NCBI GenBank assembly: GCA_024642605.1
Contig: JAHEAT010000003.1
Span: forward strand, 1 to 41,611
Direction of reading: 5' to 3'
From: Microbacteriaceae bacterium
GTDB taxonomy: Bacteria > Actinomycetota > Actinomycetes > Actinomycetales > Microbacteriaceae
Length of the DNA stretch: 41,611 bases
Under the pieces are notes generated by a model. It ran no database searches and was not told where the DNA came from. It saw only the letters and a program-made list of their open reading frames with translations. Position 1 is the first letter of the stretch. Each line of letters begins with the position of its first letter. This document shows, one piece after another, positions 24,627 through 33,219 of the stretch. The position numbers were made by a program, and so were the translations under genes.

Positions 24627-24644
24627 CGTGAATCGGCATTCACG
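24627..24644 (-). terminator. hairpin after the fluoride-channel operon
   Basis: CGTGAAT (24627-24633) and ATTCACG (24638-24644) form a perfect 7-bp stem with a 4-base loop, followed on the minus strand by TTTGTCGTT. It lies 22 bases after the second crcB stop. The T run is weak. Confidence 0.5.
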
Positions 24645-24665
24645 CGAAAACCTGCGGTTAGTTTA

Positions 24666-25040
24666 TCAGCCGATTGGGCGAATGATGCCCGCCAAATACA
24701 CAACCGCAACCACGATGGTGGCCAGGATGGGCAGACCGAACTGAAACAGTGCGTTGAAGAGCATCCGGTTGATTGTGCCGGCCTTGAAGTAGTCGAAGGT
24801 TTGCGCCGAAACCGAGCTGAAAGTAGAGAGGCCGCCGGCGAAGCCGACCACTGCAACCTGTGCAGCAAACGACTGCCCGAACGTAAACACTGCGGTGGTA
24901 GCAACTGTGGCAGCCAAAATGTTGGCCGCAAGAATTCCCCAGGGCAGCTTGCCCTGCCAACGGCTAAACAAGAAGCGCAGCGCGGCTCCGAGGCCACCGA
25001 ATAGAGCGACTAGTGCGAAGAGGCCAATATTGTCGATCAT
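24666..25040 (-). CDS. crcB: fluoride channel subunit Fluc/CrcB
   Basis: A 124-residue protein with four hydrophobic segments, the size of a Fluc subunit. FGGLGAALRFLFSRW, the NILAA segment and GFAGGLSTFSSVSAQT match the family's GGxGAxxRY, the pore asparagine and GFxGxxTTFS motifs, with the pore phenylalanine in STFSS. Fluc forms a dual-topology dimer that expels fluoride. It overlaps the upstream paralogous gene by four bases (ATGA). Two adjacent, different genes imply a heterodimer rather than a homodimer. No fluoride riboswitch was seen upstream, but the promoter is shared with the preceding transporter genes. Confidence 0.88.
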   Translation of the reverse strand: MIDNIGLFALVALFGGLGAALRFLFSRWQGKLPWGILAANILAATVATTAVFTFGQSFAAQVAVVGFAGGLSTFSSVSAQTFDYFKAGTINRMLFNALFQFGLPILATIVVAVVYLAGIIRPIG

Positions 25041-25426
25041 CGCGACAACCGCCTGCCAAGAAACTTGCCCAACCAGTAGAACAGCACTCCGCCGAGGGCG
25101 CTAAAGCCTATAAAGGCAGACCAAATGTTGTTCACACCAAACTGTTCGAGACCCAAAAGCGAAAGTCCGCTCATGGTGGTGAAACCGCCGCAGAACCCTG
25201 CACCCCAAATGAGTTGACGCGACTGAGGTTTAAACCAAGGGTGGGAGTTGACTAAGCCGAGCACCAGTGAACCAAGCAGGTTGACAGTGGCCAGCGACAG
25301 AAACGTGTTTGGTGTCGACTCTGAGATAGCCAGGCGCAGCACCGAACCGAGTGCGCCACCGGCAAAAACCAGCGCAGTCGACATTTTGAAGTCGCCAGGC
25401 TGGCGGTTGCTTGGCGCGGAGCTCAT
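25037..25426 (-). CDS. crcB: fluoride channel subunit Fluc/CrcB (second paralogue)
   Basis: A 129-residue Fluc subunit. ATG 25426 directly abuts the stop of the preceding permease gene, suggesting coupling, though M15 (position 25384) is where the usual start-like sequence MSTALVFAGGALGSVLRL begins. NLLGSLVLG carries the pore asparagine. GFCGGFTTMSGLSLLG carries the TTxS motif, with methionine where the other subunit has phenylalanine. The differing pore residues between the two genes fit an antiparallel heterodimer. It overlaps the downstream paralogue by four bases. Confidence 0.88.
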   Translation of the reverse strand: MSSAPSNRQPGDFKMSTALVFAGGALGSVLRLAISESTPNTFLSLATVNLLGSLVLGLVNSHPWFKPQSRQLIWGAGFCGGFTTMSGLSLLGLEQFGVNNIWSAFIGFSALGGVLFYWLGKFLGRRLSR

Positions 25427-27490
25427 TTACTCTTGCTCGTCGTCTTCTTTTGCCTGAATAACGAACACCGCGTTGCGGCCACGTTGGTGCTTGCGGGGCT
25501 GTGGTCGGGTAGGAACACCGCGACGCGAGTCGCCCGGTAGCGGTGCTCGCAAGAACGGGTTGAACTTCTCGGCAGAACGCAAACGCCAAGGAACAGTAAC
25601 CAGCATGGTGCCTGGAACATACATTAGGCGGCGCATAATGCGGTTGGCACGGTGGTTGTGGAAGATGTGCTCCCACCAGTGACCCACGATGTACTTGGGC
25701 ATGTAAACGGCGATGCGTTCGCGACCATGTCGCTCGCGGTGGCTCTCTAGGTACTCAATAAGCGGAGTTGAGAACTCGCGGTAAGGCGACTCAATGATCT
25801 TGAGCGGCACTTTCATGCCGAACTCTTTCCATTCCTTCTTGAACGCTTCGGCGCGCTCAGGGTCGGCAGCAACGTGAACCGCGTCCAACTTTTTGTGGTT
25901 AACCGAAATCGCGTAATCGAGTGCTTTGAGTTGAGGTTTGTTGAGCTTGTCCATGAGCACTACGGCGTAGTCGCCATCCGAGCCAAACTCGGTGCCGTCT
26001 AGCCTGACCTCTTCGTTGATGGTCTTGTAATAGCGGCCGGTGTTATACATGACCCAGTAGAGAACCGGCATGATGATGAACACGAGCCAAGCCCCGTGGG
26101 TGAACTTGGTGAGCGTTACGATAACCAACACCGATGCGGTCATTGTGGCACCGATGCCGTTGATGAGTCTGCCGTTGTTGGCTTCTCGAGCCGAGATGCT
26201 TCCATCGGCCTTGCCGCGCTTCCAGTGGCGCAACATACCTATTTGCCCGATGGTGAACGAGGTGAATACGCCAAGCACGTATAGCTGGATCAGTGCCGAA
26301 ACATCTGCTTTGTAGATGAGTTCGAGAATTACAGCCGCGAGCGTGAGCGAGAGCATCCCGTTGGAGTAAACCAGGCGATCGCCGCGAGTCATTAGTGCCT
26401 TTGGAGCGTATCCGTCTTTTGCAAGAACCGATGCCAGCAAAGGGAATCCGTTGAACGCGGTGTTAGCGGCGAGCAACAAGATAGCGGCGGTTGCTGCCTG
26501 CAAAACAAAGAACAGGATTGACCCATTACCGAAAATCGAAATGCCAAGCTGAGCGATCACCGAAGGCTGTGGGGTCTGCAAGAAGGTGGTGAGCTGCGAG
26601 CCACTGAGCTGAGAGTCTGGGTCTTCGATATAACGCACACCCGTGATTAGGGCGAAGCTCACGATACCAATCATCATGGTGATGGCTGTAGCGCCCATCC
26701 AGCTCATGGTGATCTGAGCGTTTTTAACCTTTGGTGCACGGAATGCAGGCACGCCGTTGGCAATGGCCTCAACGCCGGTTAGAGCGGCCGAACCAGATGC
26801 AAATGAACGCAGCAAAAGCAATATCACTAGGATGCCCGTTGAGGTGAGGTTATGGTCGGCTTGCACAACTAGAGAGCTAGAGGCGGCGGCCAGTGATTCG
26901 CCCGAGAGCATGCGGTAGATACCCACACCGAACATCAACAGAACGGTTGCAATAAATAGGTAGGTGGGCAGGGCAAAAGCTACACCCGATTCGCGCACAC
27001 CGCGAAGGTTGATTGCACAGAGCAGAATGATGAATCCGATGGCGATTTCGACGCGCCACGGGTCGAGTGCCGGAAAAGCCGAGATGAGGTTGTCTGTTCC
27101 CGAGGCAATCGAAACTGCGACGGTCATTACGTAGTCGAGCAATAGGGCCGAAGCTACAACCAGTGCCGACTTCTCGCCGATGTTCTTTTTGGCTACCTCG
27201 TAGTCGCCTCCACCCGACGGATACGCGGCCACCACCTTGCGGTAGGAGAGAACGACGATGACCAGCAGAAGCACAACCACCGCAGCAATCCAAGGCGCGA
27301 AGGTGAGCATCGCAGCACCGCCGAGAGTCAAAATCATCAGCATCTCTTGCGGACCATAGGCAACCGAAGAGAGTGGGTCTGACGAGAAGATCGGCAGTGC
27401 AATGGTTTTAGGCAGCAGTTCGCCCTCGAGTTTTTTAGTCGAGAGGCGTTTGCCTAGAAGAAGTCTTTTTGGATCGAGTGATTCGTTCAC
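25427..27490 (-). CDS. APC-superfamily permease, KimA (YdaO)-like putative K+ transporter
   Basis: A 687-residue protein from the GTG at 27490. About twelve hydrophobic segments fill residues 35-465. The first part reads TIALPIFSSDPLSSVAYGPQ and the second YPSGGGDYEVAKKNIG, both typical of the KimA/YdaO branch of APC transporters. The cytosolic C-terminal region (about 480-687) holds AVVLMDKLNKPQLKALDYA and HVAADPERAEAFKKEWKEFG, a universal-stress-like domain as in KimA. Bacillus KimA imports potassium with protons and is switched by c-di-AMP. Substrate and regulation here are inferred from likeness only. It lies 11 bases after the MFS gene and abuts crcB. Confidence 0.8.
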   Translation of the reverse strand: MNESLDPKRLLLGKRLSTKKLEGELLPKTIALPIFSSDPLSSVAYGPQEMLMILTLGGAAMLTFAPWIAAVVVLLLVIVVLSYRKVVAAYPSGGGDYEVAKKNIGEKSALVVASALLLDYVMTVAVSIASGTDNLISAFPALDPWRVEIAIGFIILLCAINLRGVRESGVAFALPTYLFIATVLLMFGVGIYRMLSGESLAAASSSLVVQADHNLTSTGILVILLLLRSFASGSAALTGVEAIANGVPAFRAPKVKNAQITMSWMGATAITMMIGIVSFALITGVRYIEDPDSQLSGSQLTTFLQTPQPSVIAQLGISIFGNGSILFFVLQAATAAILLLAANTAFNGFPLLASVLAKDGYAPKALMTRGDRLVYSNGMLSLTLAAVILELIYKADVSALIQLYVLGVFTSFTIGQIGMLRHWKRGKADGSISAREANNGRLINGIGATMTASVLVIVTLTKFTHGAWLVFIIMPVLYWVMYNTGRYYKTINEEVRLDGTEFGSDGDYAVVLMDKLNKPQLKALDYAISVNHKKLDAVHVAADPERAEAFKKEWKEFGMKVPLKIIESPYREFSTPLIEYLESHRERHGRERIAVYMPKYIVGHWWEHIFHNHRANRIMRRLMYVPGTMLVTVPWRLRSAEKFNPFLRAPLPGDSRRGVPTRPQPRKHQRGRNAVFVIQAKEDDEQE

Positions 27491-27501
27491 AAGGGAATAG
27501 A

Positions 27502-29139
27502 TTACTCCTGTTTACGACGCGCACCGATGTTGATGGTTGAGATTAACCCAAGCGTTAGAAAGCCCGCCGCCGCCCACGATGCCGCCTTTGTGCCATCGGT
27601 GAAAGCCTCACCTGCAGAAACCTGTACCTGGTCGGCCACGGTAGCTGGAACATGCTGAGTTTGAAGGTAATCCGAGAGCCCCGGAATTGCTCCTCCGGCG
27701 CTGTCAACCGTTGCGCTAACAATCTGGCTAGACACCGTTGAGTCGAGACCCTGGTCGCTCAGCTTGCTCTCGAGGCTGGTTTGCACCGAACTAAACAGCA
27801 TTGTGCCAAGAACAGCGATGCCAAGCGCCGAACCAATTTGGCGAACGGTGCTCTGTGAGCCTGAAGCCTGGCCGGCTTTATTCATTGGAATGTCAACCAT
27901 GATTACACCGGTTAGCTGGGCAGTGGCAAGACCGATACCAACACCGTAGACGAAGAGCCAAGGCACGATCGACCAGAAGCCACCTTCAACCGAAGCGAAC
28001 ATTGCTACACCAAGCACGCCAACGAGTTCTAGGGCAACACCCATACGAACCAGCAGCGCCGGCGATGCCTTGCCGCTCATGGCACCAGAAACACCCGATG
28101 CCAAAAACGCACCGCCGGCCAGTGCCAGTAGCACAGTGCCCGACTCGAGTGGCTTTAGGCCGAGAACATTTTGCAGCCAAAGAGGAATCGCAAAGAGAAC
28201 GCCAAATTCACCCATCGAGATGATGAGGGCCGCGATTGAGCCGTTTCTGAACGAAGCTACCTTGAAGACATCCAAGTCGAGAAGCACCGATTTGCCGGCC
28301 TTCGAACGTGAACGTTCGTAAAGCACAAACAATACGGTTGCGAGTGCTGCGATGGCGAGCGAAACCGGAATGACCGAGATGCCTTCGGTTGCCCAGGCGA
28401 AGTCGCCGATGACAAACGGGTTCTTGGCGTTTACGGTCCACCAGCCGTAGGTGCGGCCCTCGATTAGGCCGAACACGAGAGTAGAGAACATGACTACCGA
28501 AAGCAGCGCACCAACTAGGTCGATGCCCTTTTCGGCATGGTCTTGCTTAGATTCCTTAGCCCACCACCAAAGCCCGGCAAGCACAATGACACCGATCGGT
28601 AGGTTGATGTTGAAGGCAAGGCGCCACCCATCGGTGCCGAAGTCGGTTGCTAGCCAGCCACCGAGCACTGGGCCGACGGCCACCATTCCGCCGATGGTTG
28701 CACCCCAAACTGCAAAAGCGATTCCGCGCTCTTTGCCCTGAAACGACGCGTTGACTAGTGAGAGTGTGGTTGGAAGCACCATCGAACCGCCGAAGCCCTG
28801 AACGATGCGCGCGAGAATCATGCCCGATGCATCGGTGCTGTAACCGGCCCACACCGAAGCCGCAATGAAGATTGCGATACCGATCATTAGCAGACGTTTG
28901 CGACCGATGCGGTCGGCGATTGATCCCCAAACCAGCAGCAACGCAGCAAAGACTAGAACGTAGGATTCCTGAACCCACTGAACCTGGGTTGAGGTTAGGT
29001 CGAGCGCCTCGATGACCTTAGGAAAGATGGTGTTGACGATTGTGCCGTCGATGATCACCAGAGAGATTGCCGCCGAGATGAAAATCAGGGCAATCCAGCG
29101 GCTGCGTTCTTTTACAACATGAGTGGTTTGTGCGGTCAC
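27502..29139 (-). CDS. MFS drug transporter, DHA2 (EmrB/QacA) family
   Basis: A 545-residue membrane protein with about fourteen hydrophobic segments, the DHA2 count. The GTG start at 29139 has GAGGAG six bases upstream. Motif A is GSIADRIGRKRLL (about 72-84). Motif C is GPVLGGWLATDFG in the fifth segment. DGTIVNTIFPKVIEAL in the first segment is the DHA2 pattern. Such proteins expel drugs or dyes with proton exchange. A periplasmic loop rich in Ser/Asp near the C-terminus (about 450-505) precedes the last segment. The substrate is unknown, and no TetR/MarR regulator lies nearby. Confidence 0.9.
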   Translation of the reverse strand: MTAQTTHVVKERSRWIALIFISAAISLVIIDGTIVNTIFPKVIEALDLTSTQVQWVQESYVLVFAALLLVWGSIADRIGRKRLLMIGIAIFIAASVWAGYSTDASGMILARIVQGFGGSMVLPTTLSLVNASFQGKERGIAFAVWGATIGGMVAVGPVLGGWLATDFGTDGWRLAFNINLPIGVIVLAGLWWWAKESKQDHAEKGIDLVGALLSVVMFSTLVFGLIEGRTYGWWTVNAKNPFVIGDFAWATEGISVIPVSLAIAALATVLFVLYERSRSKAGKSVLLDLDVFKVASFRNGSIAALIISMGEFGVLFAIPLWLQNVLGLKPLESGTVLLALAGGAFLASGVSGAMSGKASPALLVRMGVALELVGVLGVAMFASVEGGFWSIVPWLFVYGVGIGLATAQLTGVIMVDIPMNKAGQASGSQSTVRQIGSALGIAVLGTMLFSSVQTSLESKLSDQGLDSTVSSQIVSATVDSAGGAIPGLSDYLQTQHVPATVADQVQVSAGEAFTDGTKAASWAAAGFLTLGLISTINIGARRKQE

Positions 29140-29185
29140 GGTGGCTCCTCGAGCTTGATTTGGTGTTACAAAGTTTGGTTGCTGC

Positions 29186-30040
29186 CTAGGCGATTGCCAT
29201 GAGCGCGCTTGCCGCTAAGGCCAAGAACACCCCAACAGTCTGAACTCTAGCAATCTTCTCTTTCAAGAACACCCGCGCCAGGATGATTGTTCCCAGCGGG
29301 TAGAGCGCAGTTAGAACGCTGACCACCGTGAGGCTGCCCGAGCGGCTCGCCATTAAGAAGAAGACGTTTGCCGATGAATCGAGAAGCCCAGCGCCCAGCA
29401 AGGCAAACCAAAGCTTCGGTGAAACCTTGCGGCTCTGCTTGACGCGGCCGAGCACCAGAGATCCGATGAGATAAATGCCGAGCAACGATGCGCTCACGGC
29501 TCGCAGCAAGATGACCGGAGTAAGGCCCGAATCTTCCGGTGCGGCATCCAGGCAAATCAATACAGCACCGATGCCGAAGCCAGCACCGATTGCGAGTAGC
29601 AAACCTTTAGCGCTGGGCAGCATCACGTCTTCGCCGGGCACAAAACCAACTAGAACCACGGCGATTAAAACGAATGCGATGGCAACCCAACCGAGCCACG
29701 AGAATCGGTCGCCTTGAGTGAAACCAGCGATTGCTGGAACTATGGCCGAAACTAACGCGCCAAGCGGCGAGAGAATTGAGATCGGGCCGATGGCTAGCGA
29801 TGCGTAGAGACAGGTCATGGCTAAGGCCGACCAAACTCCCGCCCATATTCCTAAGTAGATGGCTTCGGGGTTGTCGGTAGCGCCAAAGAATGGTGTGAGG
29901 GCAAACAAAAACAGAAGCCCAGTGGCACCCGACAGGCAGGTGACGACGACCGGGGCAATCTTCTTCGAGGCGATGGCTCCGAAGAAATCGGCAAACCCGT
30001 AAACCAGCGCCGTGGCAAAGCCAAGCACGATGGTGAGCAT
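29186..30040 (-). CDS. EamA/DMT-family transporter
   Basis: 284 residues from ATG 30040, which is preceded by AAAGG; an earlier in-frame codon at 30085 adds an implausible basic tail. About ten hydrophobic segments appear in two halves of about 140 residues, the two-EamA-domain layout. LSPLGALVSAIVPA in the first half and LTALYPLGTIILARVFLKEKI in the second are the repeated EamA signatures. Members export or import metabolites such as amino acids. It is the first gene of the leftward transporter run (46 bases before the MFS gene). Confidence 0.87.
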   Translation of the reverse strand: MLTIVLGFATALVYGFADFFGAIASKKIAPVVVTCLSGATGLLFLFALTPFFGATDNPEAIYLGIWAGVWSALAMTCLYASLAIGPISILSPLGALVSAIVPAIAGFTQGDRFSWLGWVAIAFVLIAVVLVGFVPGEDVMLPSAKGLLLAIGAGFGIGAVLICLDAAPEDSGLTPVILLRAVSASLLGIYLIGSLVLGRVKQSRKVSPKLWFALLGAGLLDSSANVFFLMASRSGSLTVVSVLTALYPLGTIILARVFLKEKIARVQTVGVFLALAASALMAIA

Positions 30041-30093
30041 GGGAGCCTTTCGACTGATTCGTTCTGCACAAAGTTGCAATCTCAACTTAAAGC

Positions 30094-30122
30094 AAAAAGC
30101 CCCAGTCGTGAGATCTGGGACT
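30094..30122 (-). terminator. terminator of the tRNA operon
   Basis: On the minus strand AGTCCCAG (30122-30115) pairs with CTGGGGCT (30105-30098), with one wobble, and T5 follows. It begins 6 bases after the tRNA-Phe 3' end. Confidence 0.8.
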
Positions 30123-30127
30123 TTTCG

Positions 30128-30200
30128 TGGCTCCGCGCGGCATCGATCCGCGGACCTAACGATTTTCAGTCGTTCGCTCTACCAACTGAGCTACAGAGCC
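30128..30200 (-). tRNA. tRNA-Phe (anticodon GAA)
   Basis: A 73-base cloverleaf. The acceptor GGCTCTG pairs with CGGAGCC, the D arm is GCTC/GAGC, and the anticodon loop CTGAAAA reads GAA. The T stem CGCGG/CCGCG encloses loop ATCGATG, so position 54 is A rather than the nearly universal T. CCA is not encoded. It is the last gene of the Glu-Asp-Phe cluster. Confidence 0.95.
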
Positions 30201-30220
30201 ATGGATGCTTACGCACCCAG

Positions 30221-30294
30221 CGATCCTGACGGGACTTGAACCCGCGACCTCCGCCGTGACAGGGCGGCGCGCTAACCAACTGCGCTACAGGACC
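30221..30294 (-). tRNA. tRNA-Asp (anticodon GTC)
   Basis: A 74-base cloverleaf. The acceptor GGTCCTG pairs with CAGGATC (one G-T), the discriminator is G as expected for Asp, the anticodon loop CTGTCAC reads GTC, and the T loop is the normal TTCAAGT. CCA is not encoded. It lies 20 bases before tRNA-Phe and 26 after tRNA-Glu. Confidence 0.96.
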
Positions 30295-30320
30295 TTGCTG
30301 CTTCTCTGCCCACGCCTTTG

Positions 30321-30393
30321 TGACCCCAACGGGATTCGAACCCGTGCTGCCGCCGTGAAAGGGCGGTGTCCTAGGCCTCTAAACGATGGGGCC
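30321..30393 (-). tRNA. tRNA-Glu (anticodon TTC)
   Basis: A 73-base cloverleaf. The acceptor GGCCCCA pairs with TGGGGTC, the anticodon loop CTTTCAC reads TTC, and the T loop is TTCGAAT. CCA is not encoded. It is the first gene of the leftward cluster; no clear promoter was recognised in the 84-base gap to the divergent hydrolase gene. Confidence 0.96.
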
Positions 30394-30477
30394 GAAAAGC
30401 GTGGCACTCGAAAGCACCAAGAGCCAAGATTACCTGCCTTCTTGGGTATTTAGCAACCCGAGCGTTACCTTTAACCT

Positions 30478-31704
30478 ATGACTTCTGCAAAAAGTGCTGC
30501 ACGGATGCCTCGCGGTCGCCGTTTTGCCATTGCGGCGGCAACCATTTTTGCCCTAATTTTTGGCACAGCCGTGATTGTTCCGGCTTGGGCCACTCCTAGC
30601 TACCCGACCCAGGCTGAGGTAGATGCTGCCAAGCGCAAAGTGGCCGCCAAGAAGTTGATGATTCAAAAGCTCGAAGGTTACTTGGCCGATTTGTCTGCCC
30701 AAGCCGAGGTGCTTACAACCGAGGCGCAGATTAAGGCAGAGGCATTCAACCAAGCCCAGGATGCGGTCGACGCCATGACCACGAAGGTCAAGGCTCTGCA
30801 AACTCAGGTTGACTCGGCTACCGCAGAAGCCAACCAAGCCAAGCGCCAGCTGGGTCAGCTCGCGGCGCAGATGTACCGCGATGGCGCAGGCGGAACATCG
30901 CTGAATCTGTTTCTAAACGCAGGAGCCGCCGACGATCTTTTGTATCAGCTAGGCGCCAGCGAAAAGGTTGCTCAGCAGAGCGATGAACTCTATAAGAAGT
31001 CGATAGCGAAACAACAGTTTGCGCAGTCGCTTACCGACCAACTTTCGGTGGCTAAAACCGAACTGGCTAGCAAGGCCAAAGTGGCGCACGATGCTTATGC
31101 CGAAGCCCAATCGGCCGCCAACGTTTTGCAGACCAAACTTAACGAAAATAAGGCCCTGAACCGAACGTTCTATTCGCAGCTGTCATCGCTTCGAAACACC
31201 TCTGCCGATCTTGAGCGCCAACGCGCAATTGGTATCGCTAATGAGAAAGCCCAGAACGAAGGGTCGGCGAACCTAACGGCGCCTGAGCTATACAACGTAG
31301 GTGACCCAGACACTGACAAGGTTGAAACCGCACTTGCCTTTGCCAAGGCTCAACTTGGCGAAGCCTACGTTTTGGGCGGCATGGGCCCTCGCGTTTGGGA
31401 CTGCTCGGGAATCACTAAGGGCGCGTACGCTGCTGCCGGAATCTACATTGGCACGCACTCGGCAACCAACCAGTTCTTGACTATGGCAGCAGCCAAGAAG
31501 TTGATTCCACTAAACCAACTCCAACGTGGCGACCTAATGTGGTACACCAAAGAACCAAACACCTTCAACGGCGATAAATATCACGTAGTGATAAATTGGG
31601 GCGGAGGAATGATGCTCGAAGCGCCACGGCCAGGCGCGGTGGTTCGAATCGTTCCAATTCGATGGGGAGAAATGTTCCCTTACGGTGGCCGCCCTAGCGC
31701 TTAG
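30478..31704 (+). CDS. exported NlpC/P60 peptidoglycan endopeptidase (RipA-like)
   Basis: A 408-residue exported protein. A long signal peptide (about 1-38) has a basic start, the core FAIAAATIFALIFGTAVIVP and AWA cleavage. Residues about 42-260 form a coiled coil rich in Ala, Gln and Lys, as in RipA/CwlO-type hydrolases that are held inactive or tethered by it. The NlpC/P60 domain (about 280-405) has the catalytic Cys309 in VWDCSGITKGAY, His369 in YHVVINWGGG, and E381 in MMLEAPRPG. E381 is 12 residues after the His, the same place as the third residue (E444) of RipA. It would cleave D-Glu-DAP-type cross-peptides in the wall and may act in cell separation. The start at 30478 lacks a clear ribosome site. 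Confidence 0.92.
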   Translation: MTSAKSAARMPRGRRFAIAAATIFALIFGTAVIVPAWATPSYPTQAEVDAAKRKVAAKKLMIQKLEGYLADLSAQAEVLTTEAQIKAEAFNQAQDAVDAMTTKVKALQTQVDSATAEANQAKRQLGQLAAQMYRDGAGGTSLNLFLNAGAADDLLYQLGASEKVAQQSDELYKKSIAKQQFAQSLTDQLSVAKTELASKAKVAHDAYAEAQSAANVLQTKLNENKALNRTFYSQLSSLRNTSADLERQRAIGIANEKAQNEGSANLTAPELYNVGDPDTDKVETALAFAKAQLGEAYVLGGMGPRVWDCSGITKGAYAAAGIYIGTHSATNQFLTMAAAKKLIPLNQLQRGDLMWYTKEPNTFNGDKYHVVINWGGGMMLEAPRPGAVVRIVPIRWGEMFPYGGRPSA

Positions 31705-31765
31705 CGTCTAGCACGTTGTCGCCATTTGCCCCTAGTATGAACTCAAGTTCAAACAGGGGGCATAC

Positions 31766-33133
31766 ATGCGCAAATCACTCAAATTTCTAACTGCCGTGGC
31801 AGCCGGGGTAACTCTGGTCTTTTCAGGTGTGCTGCCGGCTAGCGCTGCGCAGATTGGCGTGCAAAACTTCAGCGATCCAGCTGATTCTGCCGGCATTTCA
31901 GACATCCTCGATGTGCAGGTAAACAGCTACGACGACGACCCGACCAAACTTGAGATTTACCTAACCTTCGACGACGTCGTCGCCGACGACGCATTCACCG
32001 AAGACATTTGGTCTGACATCGAAATCGACACCAACGGCGACGGCACCGAAGATTACTGGATTCCCAGTGGCTACGACTTGCTCACCCCAGAGGGCCAGAG
32101 TGTAAACATTTACGCCGGTACCAGCACCGACGATTCCGGTTGTGAAGCGGTTTTCTACGGCTTCCCCGATGACAACGCAGATTACGTGGGTTTTGAAATC
32201 GACACGAGTTGTTTGCAGCTTCCCGCCACTTTTGGCCTAAACGCCTATGTGGTTGACCACACCGATGACACCTACGACTTCGCTCCAGACGATGGCTTCT
32301 ACGATGTCACCAACCCAACCGGCACCCAAAACCTTTTGGCGCTAAACAAAACTCCGGTTCCGACCATCCAAGGCGGCAACACCGTCGGTTCTAAGCTGAC
32401 TGCCAAACCAGGAACCTGGGATTCGGGTGTTGCGCTCACCTATCAGTGGCTGCGCCAAGGTGTCGCTGTGGCAACCGGAGCAACTTACACAACCACTTCG
32501 GCCGACCTTGGCAAGAGCATCACGGTTGCGGTTACCGGGGCGAAGACTGGCTACAAAGCGGCAACCATGACTTCAACTGCTGTGGTTATTCAAATGCCAT
32601 CGCTTACAAAGGCCGTTGCTCCAACCATCTCGGGGTCAACCAAGTCGGGATCAACGTTGATTGCCAACACCGGCCAATGGGATTCAGGAGTGGCCTTCAC
32701 CTTCCAGTGGATACGCAACGGCGGCTTGATTGCTAACCAAACGGCTAGCACGTACAAGACCACCGCAGACGACATCGGCAAGAGCATCACTGTTCGAGTG
32801 GTCGGCAGCAAGACGGGTTACGAGTCGGCTACCTTCACCTCGACACCGATTGTGGTTACCGCAGCTTCCCTATCAAAAACGCCGACCCCAACCATCGCTG
32901 GCACCACTAAGGCGGGCCAGACTCTGACCGCTAAGGCTGGCACTTGGGATTCAGGCGTTGCATTGAGTTACCAGTGGTTGCGAAATGGTGTTGCCATTAA
33001 GGGTGCGACTAAGGCAACCTACAAGCTCGTTGCAGCCGACAAGGGCAAGAAGATTACGGTGCGGGTTACCGGCAGCAAAGCCGGATTCGTGAGCGTCGTA
33101 AAAACTTCAAGCGCTAAGACCATTAGCAAGTAG
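31766..33133 (+). CDS. exported protein with three Ig-like repeats
   Basis: A 455-residue protein. ATG 31766 follows AGGGGG by 6 bases. The signal peptide (1-27) has the core FLTAVAAGVTLVFSGVLPASA-like region ending ASAA. Residues about 28-185 form an acidic Asp/Thr-rich domain with DTNGDGTEDYW, which resembles a calcium-binding loop; no family is recognised. Three repeats of about 87 residues follow (see the repeat entry). They fit the actinobacterial Ig-like fold whose core reads GTWDSGVALTYQW and then GKSITVxVTG. No sortase or LPXTG motif is seen, so attachment is unknown. It could be a surface adhesin or matrix protein. Confidence 0.85.
   Translation: MRKSLKFLTAVAAGVTLVFSGVLPASAAQIGVQNFSDPADSAGISDILDVQVNSYDDDPTKLEIYLTFDDVVADDAFTEDIWSDIEIDTNGDGTEDYWIPSGYDLLTPEGQSVNIYAGTSTDDSGCEAVFYGFPDDNADYVGFEIDTSCLQLPATFGLNAYVVDHTDDTYDFAPDDGFYDVTNPTGTQNLLALNKTPVPTIQGGNTVGSKLTAKPGTWDSGVALTYQWLRQGVAVATGATYTTTSADLGKSITVAVTGAKTGYKAATMTSTAVVIQMPSLTKAVAPTISGSTKSGSTLIANTGQWDSGVAFTFQWIRNGGLIANQTASTYKTTADDIGKSITVRVVGSKTGYESATFTSTPIVVTAASLSKTPTPTIAGTTKAGQTLTAKAGTWDSGVALSYQWLRNGVAIKGATKATYKLVAADKGKKITVRVTGSKAGFVSVVKTSSAKTISK
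32347..33130 (+). repeat. three tandem Ig-like repeats in the exported protein gene
   Basis: Units start near 32347, 32608 and 32875, about 87 codons each. Each has PTIxG near its start, GTWDSG or GQWDSG, YQW or FQW, GKSITV or GKKITV, and a final hydrophobic T/V pair. Stretches of near-identical DNA lie around the WDSG and GSK segments. Confidence 0.85.
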
Positions 33134-33174
33134 CGCGAGCATGCGAGGGGTACCCCCGCAGCAAACGCCTAAAG

Positions 33175-33206
33175 AAAAGTCCCGCCGAGAAATCGACGGG
33201 ACTTTT
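33175..33206. terminator. bidirectional terminator between the repeat protein gene and ppa
   Basis: AAAAGTCCCG (33175-33184) pairs with CGGGACTTTT (33197-33206). After one C-A mismatch, CGA pairs with TCG around a GAAA loop. The A and T runs serve both the rightward gene and leftward ppa. Confidence 0.9.
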
Positions 33207-33219
33207 CATTTGCCAAACT

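Noticed and set aside
29140..29185. Fluoride or ydaO-type riboswitch before the transporter genes
   Set aside because: The gaps upstream of the MFS, KimA-like and crcB genes are at most 46 bases, too short for these riboswitches.
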